In this document: piece by piece, positions 8,291 through 14,282 of the stretch
Layout of the letters: each line of letters starts with the position of its first letter
Position numbering within the stretch: the stretch's first letter is position 1
Assembly: GCA_030619345.1 (NCBI GenBank)
Contig: JAUXBO010000022.1
Location: 1-14,282 of the forward strand
Length of the DNA: 14,282 nt
Source: Candidatus Zixiibacteriota bacterium
GTDB lineage: Bacteria > Zixibacteria > MSB-5A5 > GN15 > FEB-12
Reading direction: 5' to 3'
Translations under genes and position numbers: made by a program
The notes under the pieces: model-generated
What the model saw: the letters and a program-made list of their open reading frames with translations, nothing else
Database searches by the model: none
Told to the model about the DNA's origin: nothing

Positions 8291-8329
8291 TGCCCGGCAG
8301 CCACATAGACTGCCGGGTAAGTTTTTTTT
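8291..8329 (+). terminator. Rho-independent terminator of the vWA-domain gene
   Basis: CCCGGCAG (8293-8300) pairs with CTGCCGGG (8310-8317), extended by a G-T and a T-A pair, around a 9-base loop. A run of eight T (8322-8329) follows. This is a textbook plus-strand terminator. A smaller hairpin precedes it (GAGCT 8256-8260 with AGCTC 8265-8269). The convergent minus-strand operon has no equivalent T run on its side, so this structure is unidirectional. Confidence 0.88.
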
Positions 8330-8380
8330 GTGGGGAAGAGAGGTGTGCCAGTTTCCGAGATGATTGTAAGGGGCACTGGA

Positions 8381-9694
8381 CTATCGTTTCTTCAGTTTCT
8401 TGTAAAGATGGGATCGTTCAAGTCCCAACTCTCTCGCAGCGGCGCTTATATTCCCAGCGTTTCTTGCCACTGCCGCTTTGATATACTCAAGTTCATATTC
8501 TGTCACGGCCTCTCGCAGGCGTCGTCGGCCAGTTTGCGGTCCTCCCTCTGGGAGATGCTTCTTCAGGTCGGTCGGGCTGATTTCTTCGTGGTCGCAGTAG
8601 ATATTCACGCGTTCCATCAGGTTTTTTAATTCGCGCACGTTACCCGGAAATTCACAGCGGGTCAGGAGTGTCCTGGCTTCGTTGCTTAGTCGCTTACGGC
8701 CGGTTTTGGTTTCGTCAGAAAACCGGGTAAGAAAGTATTCGGCCAGAATGGGGATATCTTCGACACGTTTTCGCAACGGGGGAAGATTGTATTGGACGAC
8801 ATTCAAGCGGTACAACAGGTCCTGACGAAATTTGCTCTCCCGGACCATGTCATTTAGATCACGATTGGATGCCGCGATTATATTGCAGTCGACAGTATGT
8901 TCTTTATCACTGCCTATGGGATTGACGATTTTGGTTTCGACCAACCTGAGTATTTTGGCCTGAGCGGCCATCGGCATTTCACTGATTTCATCCAGAAAGA
9001 TTGACCCGCGATCAGCCTCAAGGAATTTCCCCTTGCGAGCTTTCGACGCTCCTGTAAATGCACCCGCTGAATGCCCGAATAATTCTGCTTCGATTAGCTC
9101 CGAAGGAAGCGCAGCGCAGTTTACGGTTACGAACGGCCCTTCGGCAAACCGACTATGATTGTGAATCATATGGGCCACGAGTTCTTTGCCGGTGCCGTTT
9201 TCCCCGAGAATTAGGAAGCGAGTAGTCAGGGGAGCGGACTTGCGGACGTTTGCTTTCAAGGCCACGATTGATTTGGAATGCCCGATCATTTCTCCATACA
9301 GGGTGCGGGTCAACTGGCTGTTCTGCGATAGCAGGTTTGAAGTGCGGATGGCATTATCGACTGTGATTAGCAGTCGATCAAGCGACAACGGTTTCTCTAT
9401 GAAGTCATAGGCGCCGGACCGAATCGCTTCTACGGCCATGTCGACATCGGCGTGGCCAGATATCATGATAATTGTTTGCTGCTTGTCACTCTCCAACAGC
9501 GATTTCATGAGGTCAAGTCCGTTACCGTCCGGCAGCAGAACATCCAGTAAGATAACATCGAATCCAGTGCGGGAAAAACTCCCACCCTCTTCCAGAGTAG
9601 CGGCAGTTACGACATCGTGTCCCCGACGAACCATGGCTGATCGAAGGGAGGTTCGGATGTTCTCTTCATCATCGATTATGAGAATTCGTGCCAT
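8381..9694 (-). CDS. NtrX/NtrC-like sigma-54-dependent response regulator
   Basis: The 437-residue protein has three parts. The receiver domain (about 1-120) has the acidic pair D8/D9, phospho-acceptor Asp51, Ser79 and Lys101. The AAA+ sigma-54 activator domain (about 137-370) has Walker A GENGTGKE (164-171), an intact GAFTGA sigma-54 contact loop (211-216) and Walker B IFLDEI (232-237). The C-terminal Fis-type helix-turn-helix (about 393-437) ends in NISAAARELGLERSHLYKKL. All catalytic elements are present, so it should hydrolyse ATP to open sigma-54 promoters after phosphorylation by the kinase encoded just upstream. Its ATG comes 3 bases after the kinase stop (TAA, TAG, ATG) without a clear Shine-Dalgarno, which suggests translational coupling. 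The order kinase then regulator and the Walker A form resemble NtrYX. Orthology to true NtrX is not proven, so no symbol is given. Confidence 0.95.
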   Translation of the reverse strand: MARILIIDDEENIRTSLRSAMVRRGHDVVTAATLEEGGSFSRTGFDVILLDVLLPDGNGLDLMKSLLESDKQQTIIMISGHADVDMAVEAIRSGAYDFIEKPLSLDRLLITVDNAIRTSNLLSQNSQLTRTLYGEMIGHSKSIVALKANVRKSAPLTTRFLILGENGTGKELVAHMIHNHSRFAEGPFVTVNCAALPSELIEAELFGHSAGAFTGASKARKGKFLEADRGSIFLDEISEMPMAAQAKILRLVETKIVNPIGSDKEHTVDCNIIAASNRDLNDMVRESKFRQDLLYRLNVVQYNLPPLRKRVEDIPILAEYFLTRFSDETKTGRKRLSNEARTLLTRCEFPGNVRELKNLMERVNIYCDHEEISPTDLKKHLPEGGPQTGRRRLREAVTEYELEYIKAAVARNAGNISAAARELGLERSHLYKKLKKR

Positions 9695-9697
9695 CTA

Positions 9698-11320
9698 TTA
9701 TGCCGGTATCGATACTCTGACTCCGGCTCCTCCTGTCTCAAGGTTGTATAATTCGAGAGTGCCATTGTGATCCCTGGCAATCCGGTAACTCACGACCAGT
9801 CCCAAACCGGTTCCCGCAGCTTTGGTTGTCTTAAACGGTGTGAACAGACTTTCAAGTTGGTCAGCTGAGAATCCGGGGCCGGAATCTTCCACCGAGATTA
9901 CCAGGAAGTTATCATTGTCTTCAAATCTGAGTGTCACCTGGCCGGTTTCGTCAGCTTCCAGACTATTCTTGATCAGGTTGATGAGAAGCTGGGTGATCGA
10001 TTCCGGGTCAAGCGATACTTGCTTGCGGTTTGATCGATTTGTGATTGTCAGCCTTGATGCATCGATCTCTTTCCGATAGATATTACCGACCGCATCCGAT
10101 AGATCATTTAGATTTGCGTTTATTATTTCCGGCGGCCGCATTCGGGCAAAGCCGACAAACTCATCAAGCAGCTTTGTTAATCGACCAACTTCGCTGCGAA
10201 TGGTGGAGGTTGTCTCATACAGGATACTTTCAAAGTTCGGGAGTTTTTCCTGGTAGGACCGTCGGAGATCATCGGCGCTGATGGCAATAGGCGATAGAGG
10301 GTTCTTGAGCTCGTGAGCAATGGTGCGACCTACTGTCTGCCAGGCGGCAATTTTCTCCGTTGCCACAAGTTCCCGGCGAGCGCCTTTGAGTTTCATGGTC
10401 ATACTTGTAAAGGCATCGGCCAATTGAGAAAACTCTCCTTCTTCATAGGCCATGACTGGTTCTCCAAAATCACCGGCGGCTACCCTGGCGGTGGCCGCGA
10501 CGAGATTGTCCACCTCGCGCTTGGCCCGGCCGGTCAACCAGATGCCGAGCAGGATTGCGATCAGGGCGGACGAAAACGCAACTATCATGGTAGTAAGCAA
10601 AAGTGAAGAGAGCGTTTGCTGGCTCTGGTTTCTGTCCCAACGGACTGACAGGACAAACTCGTTGTCGCTGGATGGAATTAGCAGGGCTTCATAGTATTCT
10701 GCATTCTCGTACAGTTTAAATGGCTCCATGCTACTTAACAGGCTAACCTGGTCTTGATCGGTTATAAGTAACGGCTTACTTTGAAGGAGCGCTTCAAGGA
10801 GCTTGAGTCTTTCGTCCTCAAGGAAAATGCCGGAATATACAAACAGTTTGTCAGTGAGAGTCTGTGTGACGGCCAGGGCTGGATGTGGTCCTCTGAAATC
10901 ATATTCAGTCAGGAATCTCGATCCTAATTTGGTTTCTCCGGGCCTGATATCCAACTTTTGTCCGACGAGCCCGGGTCGATTATAGCTGTAGAGCACGTTG
11001 TCGTGAGCGTCAGTGATCTCCAGGAAATCCATGCCAAAACTCGAGGGATCAATCGCCGTTCTAACGTTCCCGCTTCGCCGTAGTTCGGCCAGAGTTCGCG
11101 CCATAGCTTCCGAAGAGGCTATCGCATCCGTCTTGTCGGAGCAGCTATGTCTAATCTGAGCAATCTCTCCTGAGGTCTGATTAAGGTTAGCTCGGAGCCG
11201 GGTTAATTCATCGGACTCTATTTGGTGCATCGTCTTGAAATAGATTACAGCAGTGACAGCCAGCGGTGGCAAGATAGCTGCCGCTATCAGCAGTAACCTG
11301 ATTCGTCCGGTAAATGTCAT
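9698..11320 (-). CDS. NtrY-like membrane sensor histidine kinase
   Basis: The protein has 540 residues. A first membrane segment at about 8-28 and a second at about 237-263 flank an extracytoplasmic sensor domain of about 205 residues with no recognised subtype; a Cache-like fold is possible. A HAMP linker (about 262-315) follows, then the dimerisation/phosphoacceptor helix with AHELKNPLSPI (His336), a form typical of NtrY/NtrB kinases. The ATPase domain has an N box (LLINLIKNSLEA), a G1 box (DSGPGFS) and a G2 box (GTGLGL). It is shorter than classical NtrY (700 or more residues), lacking the extra N-terminal membrane segments and a PAS domain. The start codon overlaps the stop of the upstream gene in ATGA (11317-11320), and the regulator gene follows after 3 bases. 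Kinase, regulator and the upstream exported protein should therefore be made together. It presumably phosphorylates Asp51 of that regulator. Confidence 0.94.
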   Translation of the reverse strand: MTFTGRIRLLLIAAAILPPLAVTAVIYFKTMHQIESDELTRLRANLNQTSGEIAQIRHSCSDKTDAIASSEAMARTLAELRRSGNVRTAIDPSSFGMDFLEITDAHDNVLYSYNRPGLVGQKLDIRPGETKLGSRFLTEYDFRGPHPALAVTQTLTDKLFVYSGIFLEDERLKLLEALLQSKPLLITDQDQVSLLSSMEPFKLYENAEYYEALLIPSSDNEFVLSVRWDRNQSQQTLSSLLLTTMIVAFSSALIAILLGIWLTGRAKREVDNLVAATARVAAGDFGEPVMAYEEGEFSQLADAFTSMTMKLKGARRELVATEKIAAWQTVGRTIAHELKNPLSPIAISADDLRRSYQEKLPNFESILYETTSTIRSEVGRLTKLLDEFVGFARMRPPEIINANLNDLSDAVGNIYRKEIDASRLTITNRSNRKQVSLDPESITQLLINLIKNSLEADETGQVTLRFEDNDNFLVISVEDSGPGFSADQLESLFTPFKTTKAAGTGLGLVVSYRIARDHNGTLELYNLETGGAGVRVSIPA

Positions 11321-12609
11321 TTCTCAGTCTCTACTTTAGTTGGCTGTTGGTGAATGAGGGTCAACGAGTTGATATCGATCATGCCGTTATGGTCGAACCG
11401 CGCTGCAATCAGTTCGGAAGTGGTGTGCAGATATACTATCGGTCGGAAAAGAGGAAAGAGTCCTAGGTCTTCTACGAGAGTTCTGTCAATCAAGCGGCTG
11501 TAGTATGCTGCTGCGGTTTCATCGTCTGACTCTTGGCCACTCTCAAGTCGGATACGGATCAAGTCAAGAGTCTCTCTGGCCGACCGGGGGATGTCGGCTT
11601 GCTGTTCAAGGCGCTGCAGAACGATTTCGTAAACTTTCAGCGGCTGAGACTCTACGAGTGGGATGAATTCAAAAATGACGTCTGCCTCCTGCCGTACTTC
11701 TACAATTTTGACTACCCGTCGATCTCGGGCTAATATGTCGGCAAAAAAGTAAACACACGGTTCAAGAGCTATCTCTCCAGCATAAAGTCGAACGGTATCT
11801 TCATGATGTTGCATATTCGCCAACAACGCTTTTCCGGTTGATGGGGCAAACGGGTAGAGGCGGCGACTCAAAGTATCGAAAGAACCTAATGAGTAAAGCG
11901 AGACAGCCGAGTCCCCCTCAAACAGAATTGTCGGTTTGCTGTCATCGTATCGATAGTACATTGAAGTCGTCAGGGAACCGTCGGCACCCCAATCGGAGGC
12001 AAGATTCGGGATCATCAAAACCACAAACGGTGCTTTCGAAGAAACGGGATTTCTTCCGAAGGCGGGTGAACGAAGGCGAGAACGGAATCCGGCAGCAGCA
12101 TGGAATCGGGCCGACCCGATTTCCAGTTGAAGCTGATCGACTGATTGAATTTGCAGGCGATTTCCTGTTTGAGTGTGCAGCAGGGAATCTTCTGAGCCGT
12201 TTGGCAGTAGCAATTGGCTGCGCGCAGGACCAAAAACAGCCAACCGAATTGGTGTCAAGGTGTCAATGTCCGGCAGATGAATAAACGATCTGCAATCTGG
12301 CGACAGCGTCAGTTTTTCGAAACCGGCGGCAAAGTTACTCCAGCAAATGCTTGGTCCCGAATACTCAATCGTACCTTCTGCAAAAAGGCTGTCCTCGCAA
12401 ACAATACTAAACTGCGCTCCAGCAAAAACCAGATCCTCAACTCCGGCGGCAAAGTAGACTCTTCCTGATCGTAATTGAAGTATGCCAAACTCATCTTCGG
12501 CGGCAGAGAGACTACTAATCCCAATCGATAACATCAAAGCGGTAATAACAACCACCAGGAATAGAGGATGTCTGAAGCTTGTATTAATATTGGTTTCTTT
12601 CACATTCAT
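11317..12609 (-). CDS. Exported protein of uncertain family, first gene of the NtrYX-like operon (possibly solute-binding-like)
   Basis: The start chosen is ATG 12609, giving 430 residues. It lies 2 bases after AAGGA, close for a ribosome site; the GTG two codons later (12603) is better spaced and equally possible. A longer frame from TTG 12708 would cross the promoter and operator and is rejected. A short polar start, a hydrophobic segment (about residues 15-35) and SAA-EDE indicate a cleaved signal peptide. The mature part is mixed alpha/beta. The last 56 residues (from DRTLVEDLGLFPLFRPIVYL) recall the C-terminal segment of family 5 (oligopeptide-type) solute-binding proteins, where an acidic residue precedes an x-PL-x-xP stretch. 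This is a weak resemblance, and the N-terminal half was not recognised. It overlaps the kinase gene in ATGA. A periplasmic ligand-binding or kinase-modulating role is inferred from context. Confidence 0.8.
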   Translation of the reverse strand: MNVKETNINTSFRHPLFLVVVITALMLSIGISSLSAAEDEFGILQLRSGRVYFAAGVEDLVFAGAQFSIVCEDSLFAEGTIEYSGPSICWSNFAAGFEKLTLSPDCRSFIHLPDIDTLTPIRLAVFGPARSQLLLPNGSEDSLLHTQTGNRLQIQSVDQLQLEIGSARFHAAAGFRSRLRSPAFGRNPVSSKAPFVVLMIPNLASDWGADGSLTTSMYYRYDDSKPTILFEGDSAVSLYSLGSFDTLSRRLYPFAPSTGKALLANMQHHEDTVRLYAGEIALEPCVYFFADILARDRRVVKIVEVRQEADVIFEFIPLVESQPLKVYEIVLQRLEQQADIPRSARETLDLIRIRLESGQESDDETAAAYYSRLIDRTLVEDLGLFPLFRPIVYLHTTSELIAARFDHNGMIDINSLTLIHQQPTKVETEK

Positions 12610-12625
12610 ATTCCTTAGACTTTGA

Positions 12626-12647
12626 ATTGTGTCACAACTGACACAAT
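12626..12647. promoter_or_regulatory. Palindromic operator candidate 1 (TGTCA-N4-TGACA core)
   Basis: Perfect 9-bp arms ATTGTGTCA (12626-12634) and TGACACAAT (12639-12647) flank a 4-base centre. The site lies between the -10 box of the minus operon and its start codon. A bound protein there would block or modulate early transcription. In RNA the same bases would form a 9-bp hairpin in the leader, so either level is possible. Confidence 0.65.
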
Positions 12648-12650
12648 CGG

Positions 12651-12668
12651 TGTGTACTATTATACACA
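12651..12668. promoter_or_regulatory. Palindrome over the -10 box (TGTGTA-N6-TACACA)
   Basis: Perfect 6-bp arms TGTGTA (12651-12656) and TACACA (12663-12668) with a 6-base centre have the spacing of CRP/FNR-type sites (TGTGA-N6-TCACA), although the bases differ. It overlaps the -10 box of the minus operon, a repressor-type location. Confidence 0.4.
12659..12664 (-). promoter_or_regulatory. Consensus -10 box for the exported protein / NtrYX-like operon
   Basis: On the minus strand this reads TATAAT, a perfect -10 box about 50 bases before the start codon at 12609. The best -35-like match, TTGGCA (12685-12690 on the complementary strand), sits at a long 20-base spacing, so the promoter may need an activator. 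Transcription would begin near 12652, just before palindrome 1. Confidence 0.5.
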
Positions 12669-12701
12669 TATAAATCACTATTATTGCCAAAAACTTAACG
12701 A

Positions 12702-12729
12702 TTGACAAAATAGTATGTCAAATATGACA
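12702..12729. promoter_or_regulatory. Operator candidate 2: three alternating GTCA-type half sites
   Basis: TGACA (12703-12707), TGTCA (12716-12720) and TGACA (12725-12729) alternate in orientation. They give TTGACA-N8-TGTCAA and TGTCA-N4-TGACA palindromes. The second has the same core and spacing as palindrome 1, whose centre is 86 bases away. It lies about 90-105 bases upstream of the start predicted from the sigma-54-like element at 12795-12810, the usual distance for an enhancer bound by an NtrC-type activator. Confidence 0.55.
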
Positions 12730-12754
12730 CATAGGTCGGGTTGGGGCATGGATC

Positions 12755-12769
12755 GGCTTACCGTAAGCC
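12755..12769. promoter_or_regulatory. Palindrome GGCTTA-N3-TAAGCC in the divergent region
   Basis: Perfect 6-bp arms GGCTTA (12755-12760) and TAAGCC (12764-12769) flank CCG. It lies between operator candidate 2 and the sigma-54-like element and shares no half site with the other palindromes. It could be a site for another regulator. No T run follows, so it is not a terminator. Confidence 0.35.
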
Positions 12770-12794
12770 ATTGCGGTACAATAGCATAAAAACT

Positions 12795-12810
12795 CGGCAC
12801 AGATATTGAT
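12795..12810 (+). promoter_or_regulatory. Putative sigma-54 (-24/-12) promoter for the propeller lipoprotein gene
   Basis: CGGCAC (12795-12800), 5 bases, then TTGAT (12806-12810) matches the sigma-54 consensus TGGCAC-N5-TTGCW except for the first base and the C of the -12 GC. Spacing is exact. Initiation would fall near 12821, leaving a leader of about 31 bases that includes the ribosome site. The adjacent divergent operon encodes a sigma-54 activator. The non-consensus -12 base is the main weakness. Confidence 0.4.
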
Positions 12811-12851
12811 ATACGGAAAGCCAACAACGCAAACCGAAAGGAGAGTTTCTC

Positions 12852-13907
12852 ATGTTAAAGTTCAACAGCAAAATCATCAGTGGTCTCATCATTCTGAGCG
12901 TGCTCATGTTGGCGGTAATAGGCTGTGACAAGGGAGCCGAAAACAAAAAGGGAGTTATTGCACAAATGGTCGATAGCGTGGCAGTAGCCGTTGGCGAAGG
13001 GTTCGCAGAATCGGCCTTAATCAATGTTGCAGCGGTTGATACGGAAGTGGAAATGGTCGGTGAAATTAACGGTCCCGGGGCAGTAGGTCAGATTGTTATC
13101 GGTACTAATCATTTGTACGGACTTTGTGATGCCGGGCTTGTTGTCTATGATTTCGCGGAAAACGATTACAGCCTGATACAAAACGAATCACCATTGATGG
13201 CCATTACCGAGCATGAGGGTAGCATCTATGTTGGTGGTACCGAGTTGTATCGGCTCGTAGATGGGCGTCTGGTAAAACAGGAGGACCAGTTCGAGGGGGT
13301 TATTAGCGCCCTGTACAGTTTCGAATATCGTCTGATGGTAGGGACCGAAGTTAATCTCTATTCGACGGGCATTTTCGGAAACGAACTTCTTCTTGAGGAT
13401 GTATCGGTGTCCGCAATGGTTTCAGGTGGCGGCGGTCTCTGGGTCGGTACCGATGGCCAGGGTCTGTATCGCTGGGATGGCGATCAATTCAAGAAGCGCT
13501 ACCTCCGACGCGACACTGCTTTGTTCGACACGATTCTCACCCTTGATTTTAATCACAATCATCTTTACGCCGCATCTGTGAATGGTCTTCACCTCTTTAA
13601 CGGTGGCAATTGGACCACGTACACGGCGACGGATGGTATTCCAATGGGAGAGATCACCGATATCGACGCCTCTGGCTGGGTCGTTTATATCGGAAGTGAC
13701 AGCGGTGTCGTATCTCTCTACAACGACGAACTCAAGCGGGTTGACGGTCTTGAATACGAGTCGGTCAATAGCCTTGCTCGCCAGGGGATGAGACTGATTT
13801 TCTCTACGGATGCCGAAGGTATAATCCGTCAGTCGGGAAAGAATCGAAAGACGCTGGTCCCATATCAAGAAGAAAAAGAAGCTGAGTATTTGCTTTCTGC
13901 CGGGTAA
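12852..13907 (+). CDS. Beta-propeller lipoprotein (two-component-regulator-propeller-like repeats)
   Basis: ATG 12852 follows a strong AAAGGAGAG about six bases upstream. The 351-residue product begins with a lipoprotein signal peptide: hydrophobic residues about 8-23, then lipobox VIGC with lipidated Cys25. Asp26 follows, which in Enterobacteria retains a lipoprotein in the inner membrane. The mature part contains repeated beta-propeller blades with the pattern L/I-Y/W-V-G-x-D-x-G-L-Y: IYVGGTELYRL (125-135), LWVGTDGQGLYRW (196-208), LYAASVNGLHLF (238-249) and VYIGSDSGVVSLY (278-290). These are like the Reg_prop repeats of hybrid two-component sensors, here without kinase parts. The gene is divergent from the NtrYX-like operon and has a candidate sigma-54 promoter. 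A role as target or accessory sensor of that system is inferred. An unusually stable hairpin follows. Confidence 0.85.
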   Translation: MLKFNSKIISGLIILSVLMLAVIGCDKGAENKKGVIAQMVDSVAVAVGEGFAESALINVAAVDTEVEMVGEINGPGAVGQIVIGTNHLYGLCDAGLVVYDFAENDYSLIQNESPLMAITEHEGSIYVGGTELYRLVDGRLVKQEDQFEGVISALYSFEYRLMVGTEVNLYSTGIFGNELLLEDVSVSAMVSGGGGLWVGTDGQGLYRWDGDQFKKRYLRRDTALFDTILTLDFNHNHLYAASVNGLHLFNGGNWTTYTATDGIPMGEITDIDASGWVVYIGSDSGVVSLYNDELKRVDGLEYESVNSLARQGMRLIFSTDAEGIIRQSGKNRKTLVPYQEEKEAEYLLSAG

Positions 13908-13935
13908 GTTGCGGGGTGTTTACAAGGGGCTCCAA

Positions 13936-13965
13936 TAACTCCCGCAGTCACATCTGCGGGAGTTA
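13936..13965. terminator. Bidirectional hairpin terminator between convergent genes
   Basis: A perfect 12-bp stem, TAACTCCCGCAG (13936-13947) with CTGCGGGAGTTA (13954-13965), has a 6-base loop. It lies between the ends of the lipoprotein gene and the GYD gene, which converge. T tracts on either side are weak (CTTTGG on the plus strand), but stem strength and position favour termination. Confidence 0.65.
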
Positions 13966-13998
13966 CTTTGGTTACAGGCGGATTCGAGTTTAGCTCGT

Positions 13999-14282
13999 CT
14001 ATTGAATAATCCGAGAAAAGTCTTCGTACGGAACTACCGGCCAAGTTTCAGTCTTGAGAATTCCTCGTGCATTGATAATATTGGCAATTCTGAAGGTTTC
14101 AGCCTGCTCAGGACTCTCAAAAACCGCTATGTAATCAAAGCGTCCGAGCGTTGCATACAATTTCAGATTATCAATTGCGTCGTTGACCAATATATCCAGC
14201 GATTCATCAATTTGGTGCGGCAGGTCCTGATGTGCTTTTCTCGCGCTGGAGTTTATTGTCATAGCCATAATGTAAAGAGCCA
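13999..14282 (-). CDS. GYD-domain protein (start codon split by the window edge)
   Basis: The sequence LKLYATLGRFDYIAVFESPEQAETFRIANIINARG, seen as LYATLGRFDYI followed by an acidic/proline turn and a helix ending NARG, matches the GYD family. These are small single-domain proteins of about 90-100 residues with a ferredoxin-like fold and no established function. An internal ATG at 14268 would truncate the first beta strand. Reading upstream in frame gives ALYI and then a codon whose last two bases are TG at the window edge. An NTG start with its first base at 14283 would give 94 residues (xALYIMAMTINSS), a normal family length. It converges on the lipoprotein gene. The function is unknown. 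Confidence 0.8.
   Translation of the reverse strand, partial: ALYIMAMTINSSARKAHQDLPHQIDESLDILVNDAIDNLKLYATLGRFDYIAVFESPEQAETFRIANIINARGILKTETWPVVPYEDFSRIIQ

Noticed and set aside
11838..12284. Plus-strand open frame of 148 codons opposite the exported protein gene
   Set aside because: It is rich in Arg, Gln and Pro with no motif, and the minus-strand gene is supported by its signal peptide, ATGA overlap and operon order.
12610..12708. TTG start at 12708 extending the exported protein by 33 residues with an extra hydrophobic stretch
   Set aside because: It would place the TATAAT box and two palindromes inside the coding region. The ATG at 12609 has AAGGA upstream and a normal signal peptide.
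12741..12758. GG-N10-GC match on the plus strand as a second sigma-54 promoter
   Set aside because: The -12 part reads CGGC rather than TTGC and the -24 part lacks GGCAC. The element at 12795-12810 is a better match and better placed.

Overview
The window looks like chromosomal DNA from an uncultured, Gram-negative-type bacterium of about 50% GC. Several traits point towards candidate phylum Zixibacteria or a relative in the FCB group: large secreted proteins ending in dockerin-like paired calcium loops, a Ser/Thr kinase fused to TPRs, and a lipoprotein with two-component-regulator-type propeller repeats. This placement is inferred from gene style only. No rRNA, tRNA, CRISPR array, insertion sequence or phage gene was seen.

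Layout. Bases 2-187 are the 3' end of an opine (octopine/nopaline) dehydrogenase-family gene, followed by a terminator-like hairpin. Bases 464-2875 encode a soluble Ser/Thr protein kinase with a TolB-N/adenylate-cyclase-associated-like middle domain and a TPR tail. Two consecutive genes then encode exported multidomain proteins, each apparently a single transcription unit closed by a hairpin. The first (3263-5518) carries four Ig/cadherin-like repeats. The second (5736-8240) carries a von Willebrand A domain. Both end in the same pair of modules, an approximately 95-residue beta-rich domain and a dockerin-like calcium-binding tail.

A tightly packed three-gene minus-strand operon (12609 down to 8381) follows. 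It encodes an exported protein of uncertain family, weakly reminiscent of oligopeptide-type solute-binding proteins, then an NtrY-like membrane histidine kinase, then an NtrX/NtrC-like sigma-54 activator with an intact GAFTGA loop. The first two genes overlap in an ATGA and the next two are separated by 3 bases. Divergent from this operon is a lipoprotein gene with a beta-propeller (12852-13907). The last gene, on the minus strand and cut by the window edge, is a GYD-domain protein.

The most interesting part is the roughly 240-base divergent region 12610-12851. It holds two palindromes built on TGTCA-N4-TGACA, a third TGTGTA/TACACA palindrome over a consensus TATAAT box for the minus operon, and a GGCTTA/TAAGCC palindrome. 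It also has a near-consensus sigma-54 -24/-12 element (CGGCAC-N5-TTGAT) placed correctly for the lipoprotein gene. Together they suggest a self-contained signalling unit: exported sensor or ligand protein, then NtrY-like kinase, then NtrX-like activator, then sigma-54 transcription of the divergent propeller lipoprotein, with autoregulation of the operon. The individual elements are visible in the sequence. The wiring is inference.
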